From positions 1,157,381 to 1,221,380 of the forward strand of contig JAMPAQ010000001.1 of the NCBI GenBank assembly GCA_023667145.1: a stretch of DNA of 64,000 nucleotides. The letters are read 5' to 3'. This document shows positions 26,445 to 34,559 of the stretch, piece by piece (within the stretch, counting starts at the first letter, position 1; every line of letters begins with the position of its first letter). The DNA is from Pseudoflavonifractor sp. (GTDB lineage: Bacteria; Bacteroidota; Bacteroidia; Bacteroidales; Muribaculaceae). Both the position numbers and the translations under genes were made by a program. The notes below the pieces were generated by a model, which was not told the origin of the DNA, ran no database searches, and worked only from the letters and a program-made list of their open reading frames with translations.

Positions 26445-27614
26445 TCAGAGCACTCCCTTGGTCGACGGCAGGGTAAACCTCATCGGGTCGCGCCTCACGG
26501 CCATCTTGATGGCCCTGGCAAGCCCCTTGAAGATGCCCTCGATCTTGTGGTGCTCGTTCTGCCCCTCGGCGCGTATGAACAGGTTCATTCTCGCGCTGTC
26601 GCTGAGGCTCTTGAAAAAGTGGAGGAACATCTCGGTGGGCATGTCCCCCACCCGCTCGCGCCTGAATTCCGCGTCCCACACGAGCCACGGACGGCCACCG
26701 AAGTCAACGGCCACCGTACAGAGGCAGTCGTCCATCGGCAGCACGTAGCCATACCGCTCGATGCCGCGCTTGTCGCCGAGAGCCAAGCGCAGGGCCTCGC
26801 CAAGCGCTATGGCCGTGTCCTCGATGGTGTGATGCTCGTCGACATGCAGGTCGCCGTCGACATGTATCGACAGGTCGATGCCGGCATGACGGCCTATCTG
26901 CTCAAGCATGTGGTCAAAAAATCCCAGTCCGGTCGATATGTCACACCGTCCTGTGCCGTCGAGGTCGACCGCGATGTCGATGCGGGTCTCGGAGGTGTCG
27001 CGCTTGACATGGGCGCGTCTCGCGCCGCCTTGCAGGAAGTCGGCCACCCGGTCCCACGACGCTGTCACGAGCGCCACCACGTCGGCGAGTCCCTGTCCGG
27101 CTATCTCCAAGGTGAGGTCGTCGGTCGGCTCGCGCAACAGGATGGCCTTTGCCCCGAGATTGCGGGCAAGCATCGCGTCGGTAAGGCGGTCGCCGATGAC
27201 ATACGATCCCGCGAGGTCGTAGTCGCCCGTCATATACCGCCCGAGCAGCGCCGTGCCGGGCTTGCGTGTCGGGGCATTCTCGTACTCAAAGGTGCGGTCA
27301 ATCACTATGTCGTCAAAGCACACGTCCTCGTTCTCAAACGCCCGCAGCATCTTGTTGTGAGCCGGCCAGAATGTCTCCTCGGGAAACGAGTCAGTCCCGA
27401 GTCCGTCCTGGTTGGTCACCATGACAAGCTCAAAGGGCAACCGCTGCGCTATGAACCGCATGGCGCGTGTCGCGCCCGGCATCAGCTCAAGTTTCTCAAG
27501 CGAGTCTACCTGATAATCGACCGGCGGCTCCACTATCAACGTCCCGTCGCGGTCTATGAACAGCACGCGGCGCGGCTCCGGGCCGCTCTCCTTTATCATC
27601 TCATCTGTCGGCAT
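26445..27614 (-). CDS. hisB: Bifunctional histidinol-phosphatase / imidazoleglycerol-phosphate dehydratase
   Basis: 389 residues in two domains. The N-terminal HAD phosphatase ([30 protein letters not shown]; about residues 1-165) hydrolyses histidinol phosphate. The C-terminal dehydratase (about 195-389) has the paired metal-binding motifs [22 protein letters not shown] and [16 protein letters not shown]. The fusion is common in Bacteroidota and enterobacteria. It is the last gene of hisGDCB and overlaps hisC by 14 nt. Confidence 0.96.
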   Translation of the reverse strand: MPTDEMIKESGPEPRRVLFIDRDGTLIVEPPVDYQVDSLEKLELMPGATRAMRFIAQRLPFELVMVTNQDGLGTDSFPEETFWPAHNKMLRAFENEDVCFDDIVIDRTFEYENAPTRKPGTALLGRYMTGDYDLAGSYVIGDRLTDAMLARNLGAKAILLREPTDDLTLEIAGQGLADVVALVTASWDRVADFLQGGARRAHVKRDTSETRIDIAVDLDGTGRCDISTGLGFFDHMLEQIGRHAGIDLSIHVDGDLHVDEHHTIEDTAIALGEALRLALGDKRGIERYGYVLPMDDCLCTVAVDFGGRPWLVWDAEFRRERVGDMPTEMFLHFFKSLSDSARMNLFIRAEGQNEHHKIEGIFKGLARAIKMAVRRDPMRFTLPSTKGVL

Positions 27615-28638
27615 AGGCTCTCAATTTTTCAATGAATATGCGGTCCTCCTCGTCATTGCCCACGGTCACGCGTATACATCCGGCGCACTTGTGCACCCGG
27701 TTGCGGTTGCGCACGATCACGCCGTTGTCACGGAGCCACGCGTACAGTCCGTCGGCATCGTCGACCCTGAACAGCAGGAAATTCGCGTCTGACGGATATA
27801 TCTCCCTCACGGCGGGTATCGCCGACAGCTCGACGGCGAGAGCGTCGCGTGCGGCCACAAGTTCCGCTGCCACCGCTGCCACCCTCTCACGGTCGTCAAG
27901 CACGGCGAGGGCCTGGCGCTGGGTCAGCTCGCTGATGTTGTAGGGATACTTCACCTTGTTGTATATGTCGATTATCTCCTTGGAGGCGTATGCTATGCCG
28001 AGGCGTATCGCCGCCGAGGCCCACGCCTTTGAGAATGTCTGCATCACTATCAGTCGCGGGAAGCGGTCGAGCATCGCGACCATCGTGCCCTTGTCTGAGA
28101 AGTCGATGTATGCCTCATCAATGACCGTGATGCCCTCAAACCGACCGCACACCTCGGCAAGGCTCTCCAACGTGAAGGCATTGCCGGTGGGGTTGTTGGG
28201 CGAGCATATCCATATTATCCTGGTGTTGGCATCGGTGGCGGCAAGCAAACCGTCGGTGTCGAGCGTGAATCCGTCGCCGAGCGGCACGGTCCTGTACTCG
28301 ACATCGTTTATATCGGCGCATACCTCATACATGCCGTAGGTCGGGTCGATCGCCACGACATTGTCAACGCCGGGACGGCAGAACACCCTGTAGGCGATGT
28401 CGATGCACTCGTCCGAGCCCACCCCGAGGAATATCCTCGACGGGTCGACCCCGCGAAGTGTCCCGAGGCGTTTCTTTACCTCGGTCTGCAACGGGTCGGG
28501 ATAGCGGTTGTATCCCTCGATACGCGAATTCTCGTTAGCATCGAGCCACGCGCTTGCCTCGCCGGTATACTCGTTGCGTGCGCAGGTGTACGGCTTCAGG
28601 CTCCGGATGTTCGGTCTTACAAGCTGCTCAAGTGTCAT
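27601..28638 (-). CDS. hisC: Histidinol-phosphate aminotransferase
   Basis: A 345-residue class I/II aminotransferase. The segment [14 protein letters not shown] at the start, [18 protein letters not shown] for substrate binding, NPTYGMY-like [26 protein letters not shown] and the PLP lysine in [14 protein letters not shown] are all HisC features. It overlaps hisD by four bases (ATGA) and hisB by 14, so translation is coupled. Confidence 0.96.
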   Translation of the reverse strand: MTLEQLVRPNIRSLKPYTCARNEYTGEASAWLDANENSRIEGYNRYPDPLQTEVKKRLGTLRGVDPSRIFLGVGSDECIDIAYRVFCRPGVDNVVAIDPTYGMYEVCADINDVEYRTVPLGDGFTLDTDGLLAATDANTRIIWICSPNNPTGNAFTLESLAEVCGRFEGITVIDEAYIDFSDKGTMVAMLDRFPRLIVMQTFSKAWASAAIRLGIAYASKEIIDIYNKVKYPYNISELTQRQALAVLDDRERVAAVAAELVAARDALAVELSAIPAVREIYPSDANFLLFRVDDADGLYAWLRDNGVIVRNRNRVHKCAGCIRVTVGNDEEDRIFIEKLRAYADR

Positions 28639-29933
28639 AGTGGTGTGTTGTCTAATGATTGCAATCTAAGGGTCATGGCCAGCCGGTGGGCGTGCAGGTC
28701 CTCGGCCTCGGCCATGGTCTCGACAGTTGTACCCAGCGACCTTACCCCCTCGGAAGTGAGTTCCTGAAATGTTATCTTCTTGGTGAAGCTGTCAAGGTTT
28801 ACGCCGCTGAACGCCTTGGCATATCCCGAGGTTGGCAGCGTGTGGTTGGTCCCTGACGCGTAGTCGCCGGCGCTCTCGGGCGACAGCGGGCCGAGGAACA
28901 CCGACCCGGCGTTGGTCACCCGCCCGCTCAGCTCGCGATAGTCGGAGTGGTTGATGATCAGATGCTCGGGGGCGTACGTGTTTGAGAAGTCCATCACCTC
29001 GTCGATGTCGCGGAGCAATATCACGCGGCTGTGTGACAGCGAGCGCTCCATCATCTCGCGGCGGGGCATCATCGAGAGCTGACGCTCAATCTCGGGTCCG
29101 ATTTTCTCGACCAGGGCCGGCGACGTGGTGAGCAATATCGACTGGCTGTCGGGACCATGCTCGGCCTGTGAGAGGAAGTCGGCGGCGACAAATGCCGGCG
29201 AGGCGCTGTCATCAGCGATGACAAGCACCTCCGACGGCCCGGCGGGCATATCTATCGCCACAGCGTTCTCGCTCACCTGCTGCTTGGCCTCCATCACGTA
29301 GCGGTTGCCCGGGCCAAATATCTTTGACACCGCCGGGATGCTCTCAGTCCCGTAGGCCATCGCGGCAATCGCCTGGGCGCCCCCGGTCTTGAAGATGCGG
29401 TGCACGCCGGCCACCTTGGCGGCATACAGTATGGCGGGATGGACCTTGCCGTCAGCCCCGGCGGGGGTACACAGCACTATCTCGCCGCAGCCCGCTATAC
29501 GCGCCGGTATCGAGAGCATCAGCACGGTCGAGAACAGAGGGGAGTTACCGCCGGGAATATACAGCCCGACACGTCCGATGGGGACAGCACGCTGGGTGCA
29601 GTGGACTCCGGGCATTGTCTCCACCGTGACGGGGTGCATCTTCTGGGCCGTGTGAAAACACGCTATGTTGGATGCCGCGCTCCTTATCGCCTCGCGGAGT
29701 TCCTTTGGCACTGCCTCCTCGGCCTCGCGCATCTCGGCCTCCGTGACCGCGAGGGAGTCGAGGGTCGCCCCGGTAAACCGTTTCTCATAGTCCTTGAGCG
29801 CCTTGTCGCCGTCGCGCCTGACGGTGGCTATTATGTCGGCGACAGTCGCCTTGACCTCGTCGGCCTTGTCGGCCATGGCTCGGCGGCACAGCGCTGGCCA
29901 TTCCGACCGCGACGGATATTTGATGATTTCCAT
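28635..29933 (-). CDS. hisD: Histidinol dehydrogenase
   Basis: A 432-residue zinc enzyme that oxidises histidinol to histidine in two NAD-dependent steps. Motifs include VGLYIPGGNSPLFSTVLM, KTGGAQAIAAMAYGTESI, FGPGNRYVMEAKQQV, MPAGPSEVLVIADD, FLSQAEHGPDSQSIL with zinc-binding Gln/His, and AGDYASGTNHTLPTSG. Length is normal. It is the second gene of the operon. Confidence 0.97.
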   Translation of the reverse strand: MEIIKYPSRSEWPALCRRAMADKADEVKATVADIIATVRRDGDKALKDYEKRFTGATLDSLAVTEAEMREAEEAVPKELREAIRSAASNIACFHTAQKMHPVTVETMPGVHCTQRAVPIGRVGLYIPGGNSPLFSTVLMLSIPARIAGCGEIVLCTPAGADGKVHPAILYAAKVAGVHRIFKTGGAQAIAAMAYGTESIPAVSKIFGPGNRYVMEAKQQVSENAVAIDMPAGPSEVLVIADDSASPAFVAADFLSQAEHGPDSQSILLTTSPALVEKIGPEIERQLSMMPRREMMERSLSHSRVILLRDIDEVMDFSNTYAPEHLIINHSDYRELSGRVTNAGSVFLGPLSPESAGDYASGTNHTLPTSGYAKAFSGVNLDSFTKKITFQELTSEGVRSLGTTVETMAEAEDLHAHRLAMTLRLQSLDNTPL

Positions 29934-29967
29934 TATGCTATGTTGTTAAATCATTTATCCGAGACAC

Positions 29968-30834
29968 TTAGAGTATCATCTTCTCGATGTCGAGCACGAG
30001 TATACCCTCGGCCCCGGCGCTCTTGAGCTTGCCTATTATCTCCCAGAAATATTTCTCGTCAAGCACCGTGTGCACTGAGCACCAGTCGTTGTTGGCCAGC
30101 GGCAACACCGTGGGACTCTTTATGCCGGGCAACACGGCGAGCACCTCGTCGAGCTTCTCACGCGGCACGTTCATCAGTATATACTTCTTGGAGTCGGCGG
30201 CCTGTACAGCCTGTATGCGGAACAGCAGTTCGTCGAGTATCGCCTGCTTTGCCGGTGACAGCGTGCGCGACGCGGCCCCTATCAGCACGGCCTGTGACTG
30301 CAACACGGTCTCTACCTCCTCAAGGTTATTGCTCACGAGGGTGCTCCCGCTCGACACAATGTCAAATATCGCGTCGGCAAGCCCGATGCCGGGAGCTATC
30401 TCCACCGACCCGCTGATGACATGGATGTCGGCCTTTATCCCCTTCTCCTCAAGAAATTTCTCAAGGATGACCGGGTAGGAGGTGGCGATCTTGCGGTTGT
30501 TAAACCACGCCAGGCCGTTGTAGTCGATATGCTGCGGTATGGCGAGGGACAGGCGGCACTTGCTGAAACCGAGTTCCCTCAACACGACGGTCGATTTCTC
30601 CTTCTCCAGCACCTCGTTGAGTCCGACGATGCCGATGTCGGCAGTGCCTGACGCCACCGACTCGGGGATGTCATCGTCACGCAGGAACAGCAGCTCGACG
30701 GGGAAGTTACGCGCCGGCACAAGCAGCGTGCGCTTCACGGCGGTGAGCTTGACTCCGGCCTCGGCGAGCAGCTCCATTGTCTCTTCATAGAGCCGTCCCT
30801 TGCTCTGGACGGCGATTCTGAGTCTTGTTTCCAT
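29968..30834 (-). CDS. hisG: ATP phosphoribosyltransferase, long form
   Basis: 288 residues; it joins ATP and PRPP in the first step of histidine synthesis. The catalytic domain begins LRIAVQSKGRLYEETMELL; the PRPP motif region is GLADAIFDIVSSGSTLVSNNLEEVE. The C-terminal ~80 residues (KKYILMNVPREKLDEVLAVLPG...WCSVHTVLDEKYFWEIIGKLKSAGAEGILVL) form the ACT-like domain of long HisG, so the enzyme should be inhibited by histidine without needing HisZ. It is the first gene of the operon, directly behind the attenuator. Confidence 0.96.
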   Translation of the reverse strand: METRLRIAVQSKGRLYEETMELLAEAGVKLTAVKRTLLVPARNFPVELLFLRDDDIPESVASGTADIGIVGLNEVLEKEKSTVVLRELGFSKCRLSLAIPQHIDYNGLAWFNNRKIATSYPVILEKFLEEKGIKADIHVISGSVEIAPGIGLADAIFDIVSSGSTLVSNNLEEVETVLQSQAVLIGAASRTLSPAKQAILDELLFRIQAVQAADSKKYILMNVPREKLDEVLAVLPGIKSPTVLPLANNDWCSVHTVLDEKYFWEIIGKLKSAGAEGILVLDIEKMIL

Positions 30835-30864
30835 CTGATATATATTTTATTGTTCTGAATTGTC

Positions 30865-30908
30865 AAAAACAAAAAGCCGTCATCCTCATGGTAGCAAAGG
30901 AAGGCGGC
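30865..30908 (-). terminator. his attenuator terminator
   Basis: On the minus strand GCCGCCTTCCT (30908-30898) pairs with AGGATGACGGC (30886-30876), nine of eleven positions, and is followed by TTTTTGTTTTT. It lies between the His-rich leader peptide and hisG. Confidence 0.75.
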
Positions 30909-30974
30909 GGCAAATGGTGTGTGTTAGACCGGGTGACATTCAAGTCGGCACAGACCCCCTCATTCCGCTCCTCC
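30898..30974 (-). promoter_or_regulatory. Candidate his antiterminator pairing
   Basis: GGAGGAGCGG (minus strand, 30974-30965), just after the His codons, can pair with the left arm of the terminator and adjacent CCG (about 30898-30910), nine pairs with one bulged A. A ribosome stalled in the His run would leave this strand free to block termination. The fold was worked out by eye. Confidence 0.55.
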
Positions 30975-31022
30975 CGTGGAGTAGTGGTGATGATGGCGGT
31001 GATGGTGACGGTTGAGCCTCAT
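30960..31022 (-). CDS. hisL: his leader peptide
   Basis: A 20-residue minus-strand frame, ATG at 31022 and TGA ending at 30960. It contains seven histidine codons within eight positions (HHHRHHHH). It lies about 50 nt before a terminator hairpin and about 125 nt before hisG, so it must be the attenuation peptide that senses charged tRNA-His. Confidence 0.88.
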   Translation of the reverse strand: MRLNRHHHRHHHHYSTGGAE

Positions 31023-31050
31023 TTATCGGTCTTGACTTACGTTTGTACCG

Positions 31051-31058
31051 CAAAATTA
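31051..31058 (-). promoter_or_regulatory. -7 box of the his operon promoter
   Basis: Minus strand reads TAATTTTG, an exact TAnnTTTG box 28 nt before the leader start codon. A matching -33 element at normal spacing is not clear. Confidence 0.55.
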
Positions 31059-31248
31059 CAAATAATCTCGCAAAAATGCCACTTTTCCCCCATTTTTCTT
31101 TCTTTTGACGCTGATTCTCCCTCTCTCCAACACCCGCCCCCCATTCCTCGCTACGCTCGTTGTCGGTCGGTGAAGAGTCCCAAAAATGGGTCTCAAAGAG
31201 TTACGTTAATGTTCAGTATGTCAAGAAGCGCGTGCTGCCGGTTTGGCT

Positions 31249-32496
31249 TTAGGCGGCGGGGGCAGCTACCGCGAATGAGAGTGGGATGTTGGGGGGAGTT
31301 TGTGGGGCGGGGAAATTAATGGACCTCTCCGAGGCCCGGGTTCCTATCGACGTTGGATTTCTCCATGCCTCGCTGTCGCTCGTAATGGAGCTACAATTAA
31401 TCCGCATCTCCGATGCCCAGTCGGCGCGGGGGATTGATTGCGCGGGCTGTTGCAGCGGTGTGATGGACTCGGGGTCGATGGGGATGAACGGGCCGAGGTC
31501 GCCGTCAAGGGAGGCGGTGAGGTAGTGGAGGAATGGGGTCGGATGGGGTGGCACGACGTGTTGGGCACGGCGGATGCACGAGCGTGCATCCCTACGTGGT
31601 GGGAGCGGGGCCAGGCGGCGGGGTGTGCGACGGCGGGATGGGCGGGGGTATGGGGTGCCGTGGATGATGAGGATGCTCTCGCGGTGGGGCTGGAGCATGG
31701 GGAGGAATGTGTCGAGGGCGGCATCGAGGGCGTCGAGGTGGCCGACGGCGGATGCACGAGCGTGCATCCCTACATGGGAGGAACGTGGGCCAGAGATGGG
31801 GTATGTGTCGGCGTTGAGCAGGAGGATTATGTCGAATGTGCCGCCACGATGGATGGCGGGACGGCAGCCGGAGCCGACCGCGTGGAGTCGGGTTGGCGAC
31901 GTGGCGAATGGATGTCGGGTTCTGGCACGATGGAAATTAATGGACCTCTCCGAGGCCCGGGTTTGTGATGCCGAATTTTCTCCATGCCTCGCTTCGCTCG
32001 TGATGGAGCTACAATTAATTCGCATCTTTGACGCTTTGGTTGCGGGATGTCTCCGGCGGGCGGCCGCGGTGGGGGCGGGCGCACCAGGGTGCGCCCCTAC
32101 ATGAGGGGCGGGGGAGGTGGGGAGGGTGGTGACGAGGGCGCGGGCGGCGGTGGTGGTGCGGTCGAGGATGAGGGTTTGGCGGTGAGGGAGGATGACGGTG
32201 CGGAGCCAGTGGATGTAGTGGACGAGGAGGTCGGTGATGTGGGTATAGTCGGGGGCGGGGTCGGAGATGATGATGCGGGCGGGGGTGTAGGGGCGATGTT
32301 GCCATGGCATTGGGGCGGAGGGCAGAGGCGCGGCGGTGAGGCGGGCGCGTTCGAGGCGGTCGATGATGTGGCGGTGGAGAGGGCAGAGTGTGCGGCCCGT
32401 TGTCTTTTTGAGCCAGCGGGCAAAGGCGTAGGTGTAGTTGGGGGCGACGATGTGGCGCTCCCGGGTCGATGGCTTATGGTAGACGGTCGGTCTCAT
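31249..32496 (-). CDS. Unrecognised protein whose gene contains in-frame dispersed repeats
   Basis: About 415 residues from the ATG at 32496 (MRPTVYHKPSTRERHIVAPN). I recognise no family. The parts FARWLKKTTGRTLCPLHRHIID, YIHWLRTVILPHRQTLILDRTT, TFDIILLLNADTYPI, LDALDAALDTFLPMLQPHRESILIIHG and PFLHYLTASLDGDLGPFIPID look like one globular protein with Rossmann-like strands. They are split by segments encoded by repeats: three REP-like hairpins (31571, 31749, 32076) and a composite repeat present twice (31311, 31932). None of these five insertions breaks the frame. GC is very high here. The C-terminal 40 residues are repeat-derived. It may be functional or decaying. Confidence 0.55.
   Translation of the reverse strand: MRPTVYHKPSTRERHIVAPNYTYAFARWLKKTTGRTLCPLHRHIIDRLERARLTAAPLPSAPMPWQHRPYTPARIIISDPAPDYTHITDLLVHYIHWLRTVILPHRQTLILDRTTTAARALVTTLPTSPAPHVGAHPGAPAPTAAARRRHPATKASKMRINCSSITSEARHGENSASQTRASERSINFHRARTRHPFATSPTRLHAVGSGCRPAIHRGGTFDIILLLNADTYPISGPRSSHVGMHARASAVGHLDALDAALDTFLPMLQPHRESILIIHGTPYPRPSRRRTPRRLAPLPPRRDARSCIRRAQHVVPPHPTPFLHYLTASLDGDLGPFIPIDPESITPLQQPAQSIPRADWASEMRINCSSITSDSEAWRNPTSIGTRASERSINFPAPQTPPNIPLSFAVAAPAA
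31311..31411. repeat. Composite dispersed repeat, copy 1
   Basis: Starts GGAAATTAATGGACCTC and ends in GGAGCTACAATTAATCCGCATC. It holds two hairpins: GGACCTC TCC GAGGCCC and CTCCAT...ATGGAG (31361-31390), the latter followed by CTAC, that is GTAG on the minus strand. Near-identical to 31932-32030. It lies at the 3' end of the frame above. Confidence 0.8.
31571..31595 (-). repeat. REP-like GTAG hairpin
   Basis: A 25-bp copy: on the minus strand GTAG, then GGATGCACG C TCGTGCATCC-type palindrome. It is read in the surrounding gene as RRDARSCIRR. Confidence 0.8.
31749..31773 (-). repeat. REP-like GTAG hairpin
   Basis: Identical in 25 bp to the copy at 31571-31595 and in the same orientation, but read in a different codon phase, giving HVGMHARASAV. 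Confidence 0.8.
31932..32030. repeat. Composite dispersed repeat, copy 2
   Basis: Matches 31311-31411 over about 100 bp with small differences; the hairpin CTCCAT...ATGGAG is at 31980-32008 followed by CTAC. It encodes RASERSINF-like and MRINCSSITS segments, as copy 1 does, so both copies are read in the same phase. Confidence 0.8.
32076..32100 (-). repeat. REP-like GTAG hairpin, GC-rich variant
   Basis: On the minus strand GTAGGGGCGCACC, then TGGTGCGCCCG. The stem carries compensating changes relative to the GGATGCAC copies (GGGCGCAC/GTGCGCCC), so the hairpin rather than the sequence is kept. Read as HVGAHPGAPAP in the gene. Confidence 0.75.
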
Positions 32497-32585
32497 GGCG
32501 CTAAGGTAACTTGCGGGGAGATGGGGCGGCAACCATCGTGTCGTATTGGCCTATGGCGACGGAGCGTCGTAGACGCGGATTAGTT

Positions 32586-32820
32586 GTAGCCCCACCACGG
32601 AGGGACGGCGGGTCGGGCGTATGCCCGGCACGATGACCCGGAGGCGTGGGGTTTCGGGGTGTGTTGTGGGGATGGGCCTCGAAGAGGTCCGCTAATTTGG
32701 AGAGGCATTATAATACGTTCCTCCGGGACTTGTGACTGCGACTGAGGCTGTCCCCGAGCTGAAGCACGGGGTTCTCTCATTATGGCTGTCCCGCCGGGAC
32801 AGAGGCGGGGGCGGGGTGGG
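32586..32820. repeat. Non-coding cluster of hairpin repeats
   Basis: No gene is seen between 32497 and 32895. 32586-32651 is GTAG followed by CCCCAC...GTGGGG with nested GGGTC/GACCC and CGGGC GTAT GCCCG stems. 32674-32697 is an inverted fragment of the composite repeat (GGGCCTCGAAGAGGTCC). 32700-32820 has further stems, including the palindrome TGTCCCGCCGGGACA. The cluster looks like a landing zone for small palindromic elements. Confidence 0.65.
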
Positions 32821-32859
32821 TTTTTGGACTTTTTGGATTAAACTTTTGTTGTTAAAGTA

Positions 32860-32867
32860 TATCTTTG
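32860..32867 (+). promoter_or_regulatory. -7 box before the Pro/Asn-rich protein gene
   Basis: TATCTTTG matches TAnnTTTG, 28 nt before the start codon. The nearest upstream TTTG (32832-32835) is 24 nt away, slightly too far. Confidence 0.5.
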
Positions 32868-32895
32868 TATTATAGGACTGAAAAGATTTTTGATT

Positions 32896-33978
32896 ATGAG
32901 AAGATTTTTGCGCTTGCTGTCTGTCGCTTTTATATGCGGCATTCTCATCATACCGCCGGTCGAGGCCCAGAACCGCCGTTCGCCATCCCGCGACCACTCC
33001 GGCACAACTACCCGGCCATCATCGGGAAGCCATGGGTCGCGGCCCTCATCAGGGACTGCAACCCGGCCATCATCGGGAAGCCACGGGTCACGGCCATCAT
33101 CGGGCAACACTACCCAGCGCCCAAGCCGACCGTCAAACCAAGGGACCAACCGCCCGGGTAACAATCACTCTACCCCTACCCCACAGCCGGGCAACAACCA
33201 CTCCACCCCTACCCCACAGCCGGGCAACAACCGCCCCAACCAAGGCGGGCCAACGCACGGCGGCAACCACGCGACACCGCCGCAACGCCCGGGCAACAAC
33301 AACCGCCCCAATCCCGGCAACAACCGGCCTAACCCGGGACATCCCAACCGCCCGGGCACATCCTCGCGGCCAAACACCCCGGTAAGGCCAAACACCCCGA
33401 TGAGACCGAACACCCCGCCACGCCCGGCGGCTCCGGTCGGGGCACACCGCCCCACTCCGCGCCCGCCCCACATGGCCCCTCCGGTACGGCCATACCGCCC
33501 GATAGCACGGCCATGGATACGCCCCGTACCGCCTCCAGCGTGGCGACCCTATCGCGGATGTCCCACCGTCGCCGGCATCCTCGGCCTCACATTTGGCACG
33601 GCCATCGGCCTGTCGCTCGACTATCTCTACAACAGCGGATACACCGTCGACGGATATGGGTCTGATGTCGTCTACCTCCGCGATGTCAACGAGATGTCAT
33701 ACCTATGGCCCGATGCAACACTCTATTACGGAGCAGGAGGACTCGACCGCTCCCAGTTTGTCTACTCCACGACATTCAGCGACATGAGCCGCTACAACAA
33801 TGTCTACAACAACCTGGTGATACAATACGGCACCCCCGTCAACTATGCCAACAACGGCAGCTCGATAACCGCCACATGGTTTGGCAACGGCAACGGCTAC
33901 ATCACGCTGCAATTCGGCCCCGCCTACTCGACCGCCGGACGGCTCCGCTACTACACCACCCTCACACTCGGTAACTGA
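32896..33978 (+). CDS. Secreted Pro/Asn-rich repeat protein
   Basis: 360 residues from the ATG at 32896, with a signal peptide (MRRFLRLLSVAFICGILIIPPVEAQ). About 190 residues are low-complexity repeats: RPSSGSHGS units, NNHSTPTPQPG twice, RPNTP units. DNA shows a 51-bp tandem unit (from 33011) and a 33-bp unit (from about 33157). The C-terminal ~130 residues look folded (GCPTVAGILGLTFGTAIGLSLDYLYNSGY, then YGSDVVYLRD). The repeats may be a cell-surface spacer and could vary in copy number. No function is recognised. Confidence 0.7.
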   Translation: MRRFLRLLSVAFICGILIIPPVEAQNRRSPSRDHSGTTTRPSSGSHGSRPSSGTATRPSSGSHGSRPSSGNTTQRPSRPSNQGTNRPGNNHSTPTPQPGNNHSTPTPQPGNNRPNQGGPTHGGNHATPPQRPGNNNRPNPGNNRPNPGHPNRPGTSSRPNTPVRPNTPMRPNTPPRPAAPVGAHRPTPRPPHMAPPVRPYRPIARPWIRPVPPPAWRPYRGCPTVAGILGLTFGTAIGLSLDYLYNSGYTVDGYGSDVVYLRDVNEMSYLWPDATLYYGAGGLDRSQFVYSTTFSDMSRYNNVYNNLVIQYGTPVNYANNGSSITATWFGNGNGYITLQFGPAYSTAGRLRYYTTLTLGN

Positions 33979-34004
33979 CACCGCCGGCCATCAGGATAAC
34001 AGAC

Positions 34005-34035
34005 AAGGACGGATGCCGAGACAACATCCGCCCTT
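34005..34035 (+). terminator. Hairpin after the Pro/Asn-rich protein gene
   Basis: AAGGACGGATG pairs with CATCCGCCCTT with one mismatch around a 9-nt loop, 27 nt after the stop codon. It lacks a T run, so it may stabilise the transcript end rather than terminate alone. Confidence 0.45.
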
Positions 34036-34094
34036 GCCATATATCGGGGTATGCACCATGAGGAAGCCGATGCCACTCACAGGACCATAGCCAT

Positions 34095-34356
34095 AAAAAA
34101 ACGAAATCCGGGAAACTCTCTCGAGCGGCCGGATTCCTAACCTATGATTCACTTATTTTATTTGATATCTTCAGTATCCTTAACCCGGGTACAGATCCTG
34201 GCGCTGAGCCGACATGACATCGCGCTATCGCGGCGTGAGTACCCGATACATCAAATCTTAAACATAAGTGGAGAGAGTCCGACAAAATCGTGAGAATCGT
34301 GATTGGCTGATTCTATTAGGAAATGTCTTGCGGTTTATGTCTGAAAGATTTGAATT
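34095..34356 (-). ncRNA. Candidate structured non-coding RNA
   Basis: The 580-bp gap 33979-34559 has no gene. On the minus strand a TAATTTTG -7 box (34370-34363) precedes about 260 nt that end in the hairpin AATCCGG/CCGGATT (34105-34111 with 34129-34135) and seven T. Inside, the 18-nt run 34239-34256 is paired throughout in three nested helices: with 34187-34192, 34174-34178 and 34160-34166. The terminal part holds GC-rich stems (CGCG CTAT CGCG). ACTCTCTC near 34270-34280 complements GAGAGAGT in the terminator loop. No known family was recognised; 6S-like RNA is one thought, without proof. Confidence 0.5.
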
Positions 34357-34559
34357 GCAGGGCAAAATTACATGTTTTATTTCAACTACAGCACACCAAA
34401 GGCTTGAAAATGCACCGCCGATACCCTATTTAATCATTTTTAATCCGCATGTACAGCAAATCCATCAAAGTTCCTTGAGTCAAATACACCCTCAACCGCG
34501 AAACTATTTGATTGCCACACATGTTTTTCTACTAAGCGATATATGATTACAGCCAACCG

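Noticed and set aside
26283..27635. Long open frame (450 codons) on the plus strand
   Set aside because: It is antisense to hisB, whose two domains and active-site motifs are certain; high GC keeps the opposite frame open.
31438..32583. Plus-strand frames of about 176 codons opposite the repeat-rich gene
   Set aside because: Gly/Glu/Val-rich shadow translation; the minus frame is longer and has protein-like segments.
33009..33230. Possible CRISPR-like array
   Set aside because: The repeats are in-frame codon repeats of a secreted protein, with no unique spacers.
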